A DNA stretch of 49,980 bases from contig JAFZGA010000012.1 in NCBI GenBank assembly GCA_017555585.1, positions 1 to 49,980 of the forward strand, read 5' to 3'. Numbering within the stretch: position 1 is the first letter of the stretch; every line of letters begins with the position of its first letter. The position numbers were made by a program, and so were the translations under genes. The notes under the pieces were generated by a model, which did not search any database, had not been told where the DNA came from, and saw only the letters and a list, made by a program, of their open reading frames with translations. This document shows, one piece after another, positions 8,571-18,421 of the stretch. The DNA comes from Bacteroidaceae bacterium (GTDB lineage Bacteria > Bacteroidota > Bacteroidia > Bacteroidales > Bacteroidaceae).

Positions 8571-9005
8571 TTGAAGAAGTTTTTCACACTATTGGCATTG
8601 ATTATATCAGTTGTTATTACCTCCTGCGAATCTAACGAAGTACCTGATGGTAAGTGGAAACCAATAAAAGTGGATAAACAGCAACTTAACTTTTTGTCGG
8701 ACGGCGGAGAGCAGACGGTTACTATGCAAAACTACAGCAGTTGGTGGATAAGTGGAGGTTATGTGGCTCACGACCAAGTGAAGAATGAATATACCGGCTA
8801 TGTATATCCGGTATCAACAGGTGGAGAGGATGCATGTACATATGATTTGCTTGATGGAGGGTGGTATAATGTGTCGGTGCCTTGTGATGGAAGGAACACT
8901 GCTGTTGTCAAGGTTTTTGGTAATACTGCTGGAACTGCACGTCAAGCAAACATTATTATGACCGTTGGTGATTCATTTGTAACTATCAAACTCTGCCAAG
9001 AGTAG
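8571..9005 (+). CDS. BACON-domain lipoprotein, TTG start
   Basis: A 144-residue envelope lipoprotein. The signal peptide ends in a lipobox (ITSC, Cys19). The rest resembles one BACON domain: beta strands with a glycine pair before a hydrophobic strand (FLSDGGEQTVT), a conserved Trp (SWWISG), then a strand pattern ending ANIIMTVGDSFVTIKLCQ. BACON domains are common in Bacteroidota surface proteins and are thought to bind glycans or glycoproteins. The only usable start is the TTG at 8571, since no ATG precedes the signal peptide. A catalytic partner is absent, so this may be a stand-alone binding protein. The longer middle section (roughly 50-85) is not typical of the domain. Confidence 0.75.
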   Translation: MKKFFTLLALIISVVITSCESNEVPDGKWKPIKVDKQQLNFLSDGGEQTVTMQNYSSWWISGGYVAHDQVKNEYTGYVYPVSTGGEDACTYDLLDGGWYNVSVPCDGRNTAVVKVFGNTAGTARQANIIMTVGDSFVTIKLCQE

Positions 9006-9054
9006 AGGAAATATTTTTCTATTTTTTGAAACATATAGAATTTAACTTGCCAAT

Positions 9055-9078
9055 AAAACATTACACGTGTAATGTTTT
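9055..9078. terminator. Bidirectional terminator-like palindrome
   Basis: AAAACATTACAC (9055-9066) is followed directly by its exact complement GTGTAATGTTTT (9067-9078). It sits between two convergent genes and its last two bases overlap the minus-strand stop codon at 9077. The flanking A and T runs let it serve either strand, although the T-runs are only four long. Confidence 0.55.
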
Positions 9079-11398
9079 AGAATGGATATCCGATGGCAAA
9101 GTGCCATGCAAAACCCTCCTTGAACGGCGACAGGTTGAAGTATCCGTTCCGCTTTGTTTTGTATGGTGCGTGGAGTCCCAATCCGAAATCAAGACGTAGT
9201 ACAAGGAATTCAAGGTCATAGCGTGCTCCGAATCCCGTGTTCAGTGCTATCTGCTCGGCGAATGTCGATGCTTTTAGTTCGCCACCGGGGCGTTGCGGAT
9301 CTTTCTTCATCAGCCAAATATTGCCTGCGTCGACAAAGAGTGCACCATGAAGGTCTGAAATTATCCTGAAGCGGTATTCTACATTCATCTCGAATTTCAA
9401 TGTTCCGGTTTCGTCAAGATATGAATATCTGTTCTCATTGTCGGGACGGAAACTGCCCGGACCTATTGAGCGTATGGTAAATGCTCTAAGGCTGTTTGCA
9501 CCGCCTATGTAGAACTGTTCACTGTAGGGCGCGTATTCGGAATTTCCATAACTGTATATGGCACCGGCCATGATTCTTGTGGCTATATATTGGTTCTTGT
9601 CGATTTTCCACAACTGCCTCATCTCGGCTGTTCCTTTTATGAACTGTGCGTAGGGGTTGCCGAATATATTCTTGTCTTTTTGGTCGAGCCTCTTTCCGAA
9701 TGCGTAGAAAAGCAATGATGTTATGTTGCCCGCCGATGTTACAGAGGCTTCAATACATGTCTTGTTACGGTGGTATGTGTTGGTATTGTCGTATGTGTAT
9801 GTATATTGCATCGCAGGAATGAACTGGTTGCGGAAACTGTTCTCTATGGAGCGGTTGTGCTTGGCTATGGAGTCGAATTTCTCCGTTGTGCTAAGCAACA
9901 TGTCATACGACAAGCGGAAAGGTATTACTGTGTGTGTGGTGCTGCTGTGTGAACGTATGTTGTATGTGGCATCACCACCTGCACGTATCATTCTGAAGAA
10001 TCCGGAACGGTTCATAAGATCGGTATGCAGCCTGAATGATGTGGTAGCCGGCATACGGAGATACTTGCGGTGTATGATAGGGAAAAAGAGTCTTGGGAAG
10101 TTTAGTGATACATCAGCTCCTACTTCCCATGAGTTTATTACTGCCGCGCGCCCTTTGACATTCTTGTCGGTCTGCCATTCGTATGAGCCGTTGAGGGTAA
10201 ACTTCAAAGTCTCGCCTCCACGGAATACATTCTTGCGTGCAAGGCTTATCTTGCTTCCGGGGCCTATTTGGTCGTTACTTTTTGCGGTGGCATTCAGTTC
10301 GAACGTGAAGTCGTATGGCTTGTCGAGCTGTGTGGTAATGTTTATGTCCAACGTGTCGCTGTCACCGCGTGGCGTAAGGGTGAAATTGATGTTGCTGAAT
10401 ATGTTCATCTCGCTCAGACGCTTGAATGCGTTCTGTTGTTTCTCGTATGAATACAATTCACCCGGTCTTATCTGCATATTACGTAGCAGTGCACCTGTTT
10501 TTACAGGCGGTTTCTTGCCGTTGTATATGTATTTGAAATGTCTGCTTCCCAAGGTGTCGTTTGTTGCCATGTTGCTGTTGCGTTCTCCTGTAGCAAGGCT
10601 TTTTGTTACGCGTATGTTGGTGTTGCCGAATTTCCATATACGTGAGATGCGTGCAGGAAGGTTGTTCTCCGGCTGTATACGTATCTGTATGTTGCCGTGA
10701 TTGTTAATGCTGTCGGCAAGAAATTTTATATAGCCCGGCTGGTAGTAATAGTAGCCGTTGTTCCTGAATAGCCCGCTCAATCTTGTGCGCTCATTTTCCA
10801 TTGCTGAGGCGTTGAACTGTTCGCCATCTTTCAGCTGGCGCCTTTTCCATGTAGCCTTTATTATACTGTCTGCTTGTGCCGGGAAATTGCAGTATTCTAT
10901 ACTGTCGTACTTGTATGGTTCGTTCAATGTTACTGTATAGCTTATTTGTGCCTCTTTTGGGCTTTTCTTGTCTGTCAAAATCTCGGAAGTGACATTGCCG
11001 TTGAAATATCCGTAGTATTTTAGAACCTCTGTCGCAACTTCGGCACGTAATTGTGGGTTGACATCGGAAACCAGTACAGGGTCGGTGGCAAATGTATTGA
11101 AAAACCATTTGCCGAGCCTGCTGTCGGAGTTGTGGAATGCATTGTACCACCATAGTCCCAACGGTAGTGCGCGCCATCGCGAACTGCCGAAAATGGAACC
11201 GTTGGGAGCACACTCGAGAGCATAAGTGACCTCTTCGATGGCTGTTTTCCCCGTGTTGCTACCGGCATACTTGTCGGCTTCGACGAACTCGATCTTCTTT
11301 ATGCCGGTGTAGAGCTGCTCCCCATCGGTAATGTATCTTGTTGTCGAGCATGCTGTAAGCAGTGCCAATAGTGTCATTATAATATATGTACGTTTCAT
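9077..11398 (-). CDS. tamL: TamL-like outer-membrane lipoprotein of BamA/TamA family
   Basis: This 773-residue protein belongs to the Omp85 superfamily. It begins with a lipoprotein signal (LLALLTAC, Cys17), as in the Bacteroidota TamA variant called TamL. POTRA-like segments follow, and from about residue 360 a 16-strand type barrel of the bacterial surface antigen family ends in Phe (FAIGYPF). Near the end is a typical barrel text, YIGGANSLRAFTIRSIGPG, which carries the conserved family motif around RAF/RGF. It should work with TamB, encoded directly upstream, in moving proteins or lipids to the outer membrane. The two genes overlap by 4 bases (ATGA), so translation is probably coupled. Confidence 0.88.
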   Translation of the reverse strand: MKRTYIIMTLLALLTACSTTRYITDGEQLYTGIKKIEFVEADKYAGSNTGKTAIEEVTYALECAPNGSIFGSSRWRALPLGLWWYNAFHNSDSRLGKWFFNTFATDPVLVSDVNPQLRAEVATEVLKYYGYFNGNVTSEILTDKKSPKEAQISYTVTLNEPYKYDSIEYCNFPAQADSIIKATWKRRQLKDGEQFNASAMENERTRLSGLFRNNGYYYYQPGYIKFLADSINNHGNIQIRIQPENNLPARISRIWKFGNTNIRVTKSLATGERNSNMATNDTLGSRHFKYIYNGKKPPVKTGALLRNMQIRPGELYSYEKQQNAFKRLSEMNIFSNINFTLTPRGDSDTLDINITTQLDKPYDFTFELNATAKSNDQIGPGSKISLARKNVFRGGETLKFTLNGSYEWQTDKNVKGRAAVINSWEVGADVSLNFPRLFFPIIHRKYLRMPATTSFRLHTDLMNRSGFFRMIRAGGDATYNIRSHSSTTHTVIPFRLSYDMLLSTTEKFDSIAKHNRSIENSFRNQFIPAMQYTYTYDNTNTYHRNKTCIEASVTSAGNITSLLFYAFGKRLDQKDKNIFGNPYAQFIKGTAEMRQLWKIDKNQYIATRIMAGAIYSYGNSEYAPYSEQFYIGGANSLRAFTIRSIGPGSFRPDNENRYSYLDETGTLKFEMNVEYRFRIISDLHGALFVDAGNIWLMKKDPQRPGGELKASTFAEQIALNTGFGARYDLEFLVLRLDFGLGLHAPYKTKRNGYFNLSPFKEGFAWHFAIGYPF

Positions 11399-14300
11399 CT
11401 ATGTTCCCCTTTTTGTGGTTTTCCCTTTCTGACATTATTGCCTGTCGGTGGTGTTATGGGCTTTTTGTTTTCTTTCTTGAAAATGAACAACTCCCGAAGG
11501 TTCTGCAGTTTCTTTTTGTATACGTAACCTATACCGGTCTCTATGATTTCGCCTTCGAGCAACGATTCATAATTCTTGTCGTAGAAAAGTCGTAGGAAAC
11601 GGTTGCTGCTGTCGCTTATCTTCCATTCAAGCGATACGTTGTTTATGAAACTGTCATTGGCGGCAGGGTGGTCTCCGCTGTTTACTTCACCACCGATGAC
11701 TATAGTTAGACGGTCGTTCCAAAAACGTTTCTTGAAACTGAAGGAGTAGTTCTTGTATGTACTTCCTGTCTCGCTGTTCTCGGCGTCGTTTATACCGACA
11801 TTTACGCTTACGCTCTTCATGGCACTACCTGCAAGGTCGTTTATCTTTGCGTCGAGGAACGAACTGAGGGCATTGGATACCGTCATGCCTTTTGTATTGC
11901 CTATATATGTTCCGGTAATGAGCATAGTCACGGCATATTTGTTCAATGTTTCGGCATCAAGGCTGTTGAGCTGGTCCTGTACAACAGCATTCTCGGGTGC
12001 CGAGATTGTGAAAGTCAATCCCATGTTGCTCAAAGTATTGCTCAGCTTGACGCCTACATCAAATGCCACAGGTTGCATTCCGCTATCATCTATGTCTACG
12101 GATGTAGTTATACGTTCTATTGCTGTGATTTCAAGAGTCGGGTCAAGTATGTCACCGTTCCATGTTACTTTGCTGCCATCTGTTATATGGAATGTCTTTA
12201 GCGGTATTATAGGCATCTCGTATTTCAGTTCGCCGTCGTTCATGGCGTATGTTCCTGTTACGTTGACCCCGTTATCGCTGGTATATGTCATGTTCAGATC
12301 ACCGCCTCCGCGAAGCATTATGTAACTGCTGCGGTTGGTGTTGAAGTCGGCATTTATTCTTGCTCCATCTTCAATTTTCAATCCCAGGTTTATGTTCATG
12401 TTTCCAAAATCGGCCTCATCTTTTATTTCCTCGACTTTGGTGGTGTCCTGGAAATTGACGAACTCCACAAGGCCGTCAAGCTCTTTGTCGGTCGATATCG
12501 GCGTTTCCTGCATTACATATGTTATGTCGCTCTTGCCCAGCAATGTCGCATCGCCATATACCTTCATGCTGTTCAATGTTCCGCTGATGAATGCCCGCAG
12601 GTCGACAAACATTCTTCCGTAGAGTATGCTGTTTCTTGAGCGTGGCGCATTGACAATTTCATAATCCTTTGCATTCATGCGCAGGTTGAAAGCCGGGTCG
12701 GTGAGTCGGTTCAAATCTACAGTTCCGTTCAGGTTGAATGGGGTGTCGCCTTTTGCGTATATGTTGAAATTACGGAATGAAATCCTGTTGTCATTGATCT
12801 CTACCTTTTTGTCGGACAGATGAAGGTCCGTTCCAAAAAGTGGAGCATTCAGGTATACAGAGTCGAATTGCAGATAACCGTTTGTTGACAATGCCGAAAG
12901 CTTTCCTTCGGCAGCCAACTTGCTGTTTACGTATCCTTTAAGGCTCATTCCTGTATTCTGCATGAATGCTTTTGTCAGGTCAAGAGGGAATCTTGTCATG
13001 CTTATCTCTCCGTTTAGTCCCGGGTCGTTGATGTCGTCAAGATAATCACCACAGAGGTGTGCTACCTCCTCCTCGTTATGGAGCAGCTTGATGTCGAGAT
13101 AATGCTTTTGGGTATCTTTGGGGAAATATACAATCTCGATTGTCTCGTTGCCTACTGGTGTACCTTCGTAGGCAACACTGTCTATCCTTATATCGCTACT
13201 CAACATCATCTCGTCTTTTCCCTTGTTCAGGTATAGCTCGAGATTCAATATTCCGGCTATGTCAGGAACAAACGGCATTACGCTTGTCAACTCGCTCAAG
13301 TCTATGTTGAAGAGTTCAAGATTTGCATTCAGCCTTGAATTGTCGTTCGGTGTCGTGTACAGGTGTATTCCGGCGTCGGAACTGTTCTTCAATATCACGT
13401 TGGCACTGATGTTGCCGTTGCTTTTTAAGGTTACATGATTGTCCTTGTTGAAATTGAACCTGTTGTTTAACAGGATTGCTTCGGGTCTGAAACAGAAATT
13501 CAGTTCTTTAGGCTTGACTACAGTCTTTAATCCCAATTTTACTCCAAGGCCTTCTGTCTTGTCGCGGAATACGAAATTTGTGGTGATGGAGTCATTGAAT
13601 ATATTTCCATAGAGCATGCTGCTGAATGTCAGCTTTTCCTGTTGCGGATTTACAGCTGTACTGCGTACTCCGGCAAGATATCTTATATTGTTTCCTTCCT
13701 GATTCGTGAAGAAACGTATCGTATCAAGATTAATCTCTCCTGTCTTGAATCCATAGATTCCGCTGTTTATATTTATTCCTTTCTGCTCGTTTATGGATAT
13801 GCCGAGTCTCATGCTGTTGAAGTCAATATCATTTATAGCCATGAAATTATGGAGCATATTCCTTTCTCCGCACCTGAAATCCATGAAGATGTCGGGTAAC
13901 TCTTTTGCATAGTCGTGTATGTAATAGAGAGTGTTCTCTGTTTTTGTTGCTTCCTTGAACATATTCCCTATTTGGTCTATCGATTTGAACAGACCGTTGT
14001 ATCCGCTTTTTATCGCACCTCGGATCTCGAGGTCGCCGTTATTGGCTGTTATGTATGAAGAATCAGGTGTTGTGGCAAAGTCAAGCGTAATGTCGGCAGG
14101 TGTGAAAACACGGTTCGGGGTAGTGATGCTTATGTTTCTTCCATGGAGTTTCAAGGCATGGCTTTCCTTCATATCGGTCGATGCCTCGATATCAATCTTG
14201 CTCTTTGCTCCGAGCGCTGTTCGGGTTATTCCGGATGCCATAAGGTCCGCTTTGGATATTTCAATGGCTGTCCTATTACAGATGTTCTCTTTGTCCAGCT

Positions 14301-16026
14301 CTGTCTCTGCATTGATGCTGAACTTCATGTATTTCGCGTCGCTGTCCAATACTATGCTTGAAACATTATTTGCCTGGCTGGCATTCAAGGTTATTCCATT
14401 CAGTTTCATATCACCGTATACAACCGTGTCCAATGATACTCCAATGTCATATTTAGTCTCTTTGGCGAAAATGTCAAAACCCTCTCCGTTGCCATTGATC
14501 CTTGCGGTAAGGTCGGTTAGCGGTATATCTTTGAATATAGTTGTTACGTCAATACCGTTTATGTCTATGTCGGTTTCATATCTGCTGTTGTCAATGTCAT
14601 ATGACGCTTGTGCAGTAATGGCTCCGTCCATTCCTGTGATATTGAGTCCGGTGGCGGCTCTCTTTGCCGAGTAGCTTATCTCGCCTTCAACCGCCAAGGT
14701 TCCGTCTGTAGCCTCATCGGCTTCTTCTCCTATGAACCTTCTGATGTCACAGCTCTTGCTTCTTAGACCTATGCTTGCCTCCAGCGTAGCGGGGTCATTC
14801 AGGTTCTTTGCATATCCGTTTGCACGTAGGGTCGCTATTGTTGGGATGTCAATATCAATGGTGTCTATATTGATGTACGACATATCTCCGTTTACGGCAA
14901 ATGTGCCATTGAACATGTTGTTGTCGAACGGTTCGAGTGCTCCAAGCTGCTCTTTTGTAAGCAATGCATGCAGGTCATGCTTGTTTACGGCAACAGCCAG
15001 GTCTGCTTTCAGTTTCCCATTCTCCCCAACCAAGGAACTCCATTCCATTGTGGCATTTGCCGTTGCATATGAGCCGTTCTTGCTGTTGATATTAAAGTTG
15101 TTGATGCGAAGCTTCTCCTTATCGGCAAACAGGGTTGTCGATGCGTCGGTTATTCTTATTCCACCCGGTTGTACAAAATTCAAATGCTGTAATTCCAGTT
15201 TTGTACTGTCAGGGGTATATCCGATATTTCTGCATGCAAGGTTTATGTTGCCGAGTTCAATATGATTCAATGGCTCAACCTCTCTGCTCTTGTTTCCAAT
15301 GTCGTATTTTATTCCGCTGTTGCCAAGTGCTATAGTGTTTATGCTATATTTTTCCGATGCTATGTCCATAGCACCTTGTCTTAGCCGCAGTTTGCCCAAA
15401 TAAGCCTCTATGGATAACGTGTCATTTGGAATCTGCAGTTTCAGATTACAGTTCTCAATGCTGCCACGGTGCAGATTGACAATCCATCTTAACGGTTCGC
15501 CATCACTTTCGTCTTTTGTTTTTGTAGTGTCGTCCAATATTATCTCAATATCGGTGCTGTGCAGATGTATCTGACGCAGATTGGCTATTTCGTTTTCGAG
15601 GTCAATGTTTCGTGCGACAACTCTGAGAAAACCTATTTCTCCGTCAACCGTTATTCCGGGAATAAGCTTCGCGGTGTTTATGAAGCTTCTTTCCAGTGAT
15701 ATGTAGTTTGCCTCGACTTCTCCTTTCAATAGCGGTGTAAATGATATGTTTACATCGGCATGCTCGCCTTTTGCATATGTGGTATCGTTACGTGAGACCT
15801 CAAAGTCGGCTATACTGAGCTGTAAAGGAAATGCAAGGTGAAATGAACCTATTTTTACCTCAAATCCACTGCTCTTGCTGATTCCGTCGCATATCTTCTT
15901 TACTGCAAAGTTCTGTATGGGCGGTATGTATAACATTACGATAAGTACCCACATAAGAATAATGGGTATACTTATCGATGTTGCTATGATTCTGAATATA
16001 CGGTATGTCCTGTTTCGCTTTTTCAT
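11395..16026 (-). CDS. tamB: TamB (AsmA-like envelope protein, DUF490)
   Basis: A 1543-residue periplasm-spanning protein. An N-terminal membrane anchor (IIATSISIPIILMWVLIVML) is followed by a very long beta-rich region of the repeating taco type. The C-terminal TamB/DUF490 domain (about 1150-1470) includes DATLLGKSDITYVMQ and VTGTYAMNDGELKYEMP. In other bacteria TamB forms a hydrophobic groove bridging inner and outer membranes and acts with TamA/TamL in outer-membrane assembly and phospholipid transport. The ATG at 16026 is preferred to a TTG at 16032. It overlaps tamL by 4 bases. I see no convincing promoter in the upstream gap. Confidence 0.9.
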   Translation of the reverse strand: MKKRNRTYRIFRIIATSISIPIILMWVLIVMLYIPPIQNFAVKKICDGISKSSGFEVKIGSFHLAFPLQLSIADFEVSRNDTTYAKGEHADVNISFTPLLKGEVEANYISLERSFINTAKLIPGITVDGEIGFLRVVARNIDLENEIANLRQIHLHSTDIEIILDDTTKTKDESDGEPLRWIVNLHRGSIENCNLKLQIPNDTLSIEAYLGKLRLRQGAMDIASEKYSINTIALGNSGIKYDIGNKSREVEPLNHIELGNINLACRNIGYTPDSTKLELQHLNFVQPGGIRITDASTTLFADKEKLRINNFNINSKNGSYATANATMEWSSLVGENGKLKADLAVAVNKHDLHALLTKEQLGALEPFDNNMFNGTFAVNGDMSYINIDTIDIDIPTIATLRANGYAKNLNDPATLEASIGLRSKSCDIRRFIGEEADEATDGTLAVEGEISYSAKRAATGLNITGMDGAITAQASYDIDNSRYETDIDINGIDVTTIFKDIPLTDLTARINGNGEGFDIFAKETKYDIGVSLDTVVYGDMKLNGITLNASQANNVSSIVLDSDAKYMKFSINAETELDKENICNRTAIEISKADLMASGITRTALGAKSKIDIEASTDMKESHALKLHGRNISITTPNRVFTPADITLDFATTPDSSYITANNGDLEIRGAIKSGYNGLFKSIDQIGNMFKEATKTENTLYYIHDYAKELPDIFMDFRCGERNMLHNFMAINDIDFNSMRLGISINEQKGININSGIYGFKTGEINLDTIRFFTNQEGNNIRYLAGVRSTAVNPQQEKLTFSSMLYGNIFNDSITTNFVFRDKTEGLGVKLGLKTVVKPKELNFCFRPEAILLNNRFNFNKDNHVTLKSNGNISANVILKNSSDAGIHLYTTPNDNSRLNANLELFNIDLSELTSVMPFVPDIAGILNLELYLNKGKDEMMLSSDIRIDSVAYEGTPVGNETIEIVYFPKDTQKHYLDIKLLHNEEEVAHLCGDYLDDINDPGLNGEISMTRFPLDLTKAFMQNTGMSLKGYVNSKLAAEGKLSALSTNGYLQFDSVYLNAPLFGTDLHLSDKKVEINDNRISFRNFNIYAKGDTPFNLNGTVDLNRLTDPAFNLRMNAKDYEIVNAPRSRNSILYGRMFVDLRAFISGTLNSMKVYGDATLLGKSDITYVMQETPISTDKELDGLVEFVNFQDTTKVEEIKDEADFGNMNINLGLKIEDGARINADFNTNRSSYIMLRGGGDLNMTYTSDNGVNVTGTYAMNDGELKYEMPIIPLKTFHITDGSKVTWNGDILDPTLEITAIERITTSVDIDDSGMQPVAFDVGVKLSNTLSNMGLTFTISAPENAVVQDQLNSLDAETLNKYAVTMLITGTYIGNTKGMTVSNALSSFLDAKINDLAGSAMKSVSVNVGINDAENSETGSTYKNYSFSFKKRFWNDRLTIVIGGEVNSGDHPAANDSFINNVSLEWKISDSSNRFLRLFYDKNYESLLEGEIIETGIGYVYKKKLQNLRELFIFKKENKKPITPPTGNNVRKGKPQKGEHR

Positions 16027-16167
16027 ATTCAAGTTGCAAAGTAATCAAAAAATACGATATTTACTGTTCTTTGAAATGAATAGTTTATCAACATGTTCAT
16101 ATAAATAACGGTTCAATAGCCTGTTTCCTGACTGTAAGATCATTTTTTTTCTTCAAATATCTTAGTT

Positions 16168-16202
16168 TTTGAGCTGAAACTCGAAAATAGAACATATCTT
16201 TG
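16168..16202 (+). promoter_or_regulatory. Possible promoter of cyclophilin-M16 operon
   Basis: TTTG (16168-16171) and TATCTTTG (16195-16202) match the Bacteroidales -33 and -7 elements. The 23-base gap is longer than the usual 19-21, so the -33 assignment is doubtful. The predicted leader of about 80 bases holds a hairpin: GCAACTG (16222-16228) with CAGTTGC (16257-16263), and inside it AGTGG with CCGCT. Confidence 0.45.
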
Positions 16203-16289
16203 TCTATGATAATGGTTTTAAGCAACTGTGTAGTGGATTACATAACCGCTTTTAGGCAGTTGCAATGATCTTGAAATTTGAAATGTATT

Positions 16290-17198
16290 ATGAAAAGGAT
16301 TCATTGTTATTTTTTGTTTGTTGCAGCATTGTTGCTTTCTTCGTGTGCAGCCGGTGGTGACAAGGCTGTGAATAGTACCGAACAGCCTGCTGAACCTGCT
16401 TCTGTTGTGAAGGAACTCAATGTGAACAGCCCGGACTGCGACCAATACGTGAAGCTTGCGACAAATATGGGGGATATTACAATTAAACTTTATCGCGAAA
16501 CACCCGGACACCGCAAAAATTTCATTAATCTTGTGATGAATGGTTTTTACGATGGTCAGCTCTTTTATAGAGTTAAAAAGGATCTCTTCATACAGACAGG
16601 CGATTATACATCAAAGACCAAACCGGATGCTGCCGATTTGGGTGTTACGGATGTGGAATTTACAGTGCCTTCAGAAATTAACGCTTCGAAGCGTTACCAC
16701 AAACGTGGTGCGGTGGCTGCCGCAAGCTTCAACAAGGGTGACTACTCCTCGGGAGCACATTTTTACATTGTTACCGGTAAACCGGCTGATGACAACGAGC
16801 TGAAGTTGAGCGAAAGAAAGGTAAATGAGGAACTTGTTACAAAGAAATTCCATGAGCTGCAGGCTCCATATCGTCAGCAGATCCATAGGTTGAACAATGC
16901 AGCAAAGCATGATGCAAGGAAGAAAGAGGAGTTGAGTAAACTTGTCAGCAAACTTATGTCCGAGGCAAGGGCGGCAGTCAAGGGACACGAATTCAAATAT
17001 TCTGCAAAACAGCGTAAGGAGTATCTTGGCACGGGTGGTTTGCCTCACCTTGATGCCCATTATACGGTTTTCGGTGAAGTGGTGGAAGGCATGGATATCG
17101 TTGAAGCAATTTCAACTGTTGATGCCACATCCAAAGGCCGTCCACGTCATCATGTTAAAATAAATAAGGTAACAATTCTCGATGGCTATGGTAAATAA
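16290..17198 (+). CDS. Cyclophilin-type peptidyl-prolyl isomerase, lipoprotein
   Basis: This 302-residue enzyme should catalyse cis-trans isomerisation of proline peptide bonds in the envelope. The lipobox is LLLSSC (Cys17). The cyclophilin fold starts at KLATNMGDITIKLYRETPGH, continues with NFINLVMNGFYDGQLFYRV, and closes with YTVFGEVVEGMDIVEAI. Between the halves lies a long charged helical insertion (about 175-235: KVNEELVTKKFHELQAPYR and onward), not part of the core fold but seen in Bacteroidota relatives. The ATG at 16290 places the signal peptide correctly; an upstream TTG at 16278 adds four residues only. Its 3' end overlaps the M16 protease gene by 17 bases. Confidence 0.9.
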   Translation: MKRIHCYFLFVAALLLSSCAAGGDKAVNSTEQPAEPASVVKELNVNSPDCDQYVKLATNMGDITIKLYRETPGHRKNFINLVMNGFYDGQLFYRVKKDLFIQTGDYTSKTKPDAADLGVTDVEFTVPSEINASKRYHKRGAVAAASFNKGDYSSGAHFYIVTGKPADDNELKLSERKVNEELVTKKFHELQAPYRQQIHRLNNAAKHDARKKEELSKLVSKLMSEARAAVKGHEFKYSAKQRKEYLGTGGLPHLDAHYTVFGEVVEGMDIVEAISTVDATSKGRPRHHVKINKVTILDGYGK

Positions 17199-18417
17199 GA
17201 CTACACTTTCTAACGGATTGCGTGTTGTACATATGCCTAAAGAGGATATGCAGATGGTCTATGTAAATCTCCTTTATGGTGTAGGTGCACGTAACGAAAG
17301 TTATGAGCATACCGGTATAGCCCATTTGCTTGAACATCTTATGTTTGAGGGAACAAAAGATGTTCCGTCGTTCGATGAACCGCTTGAGAGTGCAGGTGGC
17401 GAGAATAATGCATATACTACAAACGATGTGACAAACTATTATATAGCTCTTCCCAAACAGAATGCCGAACTAGCCTTTTGGCTGGAGAGTGACCGCATGT
17501 GCAATGTTACGTTCGGTAAAAAGAAAGTTGACATTCAGCGTCAGGTCGTCATGGAAGAGTTCAAACAGACAAAACTGAACCGTCCCTATGGTGATGCAAG
17601 TCTTATATTGCGCTCTATGGCATACAAGGTACATCCTTACCGATGGTCGACTATAGGTCGTGAACTGAAGCATATAGCAGATGTTCCGGTATCTGTAATA
17701 AGCGGTTTCTATAAGCGCTATTATGTTCCTGACAATGCCGTGTTGGCTGTTGTCGGTGATATTCCGTTTGAACAGGTTGTGGAGTGGGGCGAAAAGTGGT
17801 TCGGAAGGATACCGGCTAAGGGGTTCAAGCCTGTGCTCTTGCCGTCGGAGCCACGCCAGACATCACAACGTCGCAAGACTGTATATCGCGATGTTCCGGA
17901 AAATGCTTTGTATATGGGTTTTCACATGGGTAGCAGGCTATCGGCCGACTATTATCCTTGTGATGTCATTTCCGATGTGTTGTCGAACGGATATTCAGGA
18001 CGTTTGCTTGTGCGTCTTGTAAAAGAGAAGAGACTCTTTTCGAAAATAGATGCTTTTATTTCAGGATGTGAGGATCCCGGAATGTTCTGGATATATTCAC
18101 GTGTAGCCGATGGAGTTTCTGTGAAGGAGGCTGAAGATGCCTTGTGGAATGAACTTGATCTGCTCAAGACAGAACTTGTTCCGGACGAGGAGTTGGAAAA
18201 GGTGCGTAACCGTTTTGAATCGGAATTCTATTTCAGGAATGTAGGTGGCGAAAATCTATGTAACAATATCGCTTTGGCTGAACTGCGCGGGAATCTCTCA
18301 TCGCATTTTGACGAGCCTGAAATGTATCGTGCAGTGCAGGCTGATGATATCCGTAAGACAGCACGTGAACTGTTCCGTAGAGGAAACAGTTCTGTGCTTT
18401 ATTACTTGAAAAAATAA
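17182..18417 (+). CDS. M16 family zinc metallopeptidase (pitrilysin type)
   Basis: The protein has 411 residues. The inverted zinc motif HxxEH is at 48-52 (HLLEH), with the glycine-rich and ENNAYTTNDVTNYY region after it, as in bacterial processing-peptidase-like M16 enzymes. The second half (about 190-400) is the related M16C domain without a zinc site. There is no signal peptide, so the enzyme is probably cytoplasmic. Members of this size usually act as dimers and degrade small peptides. Two start codons are possible, 17182 and 17188; both overlap the cyclophilin gene, suggesting coupled translation. The 3' end lies only 4 bases from the end of a convergent gene. Confidence 0.9.
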   Translation: MAMVNKTTLSNGLRVVHMPKEDMQMVYVNLLYGVGARNESYEHTGIAHLLEHLMFEGTKDVPSFDEPLESAGGENNAYTTNDVTNYYIALPKQNAELAFWLESDRMCNVTFGKKKVDIQRQVVMEEFKQTKLNRPYGDASLILRSMAYKVHPYRWSTIGRELKHIADVPVSVISGFYKRYYVPDNAVLAVVGDIPFEQVVEWGEKWFGRIPAKGFKPVLLPSEPRQTSQRRKTVYRDVPENALYMGFHMGSRLSADYYPCDVISDVLSNGYSGRLLVRLVKEKRLFSKIDAFISGCEDPGMFWIYSRVADGVSVKEAEDALWNELDLLKTELVPDEELEKVRNRFESEFYFRNVGGENLCNNIALAELRGNLSSHFDEPEMYRAVQADDIRKTARELFRRGNSSVLYYLKK

Positions 18418-18421
18418 CTTC

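Noticed and set aside
9723-10700. Long plus-strand open frame opposite tamL
   Set aside because: It is fully antisense to a well supported gene, has no domain or signal typical of a real protein, and its hydrophobic, Ser/Val-rich content is what a reversed beta-barrel gene gives.
13931-14674. 247-residue frame opposite tamB
   Set aside because: Shadow of the long beta-repeat coding sequence; no start signal or family match.
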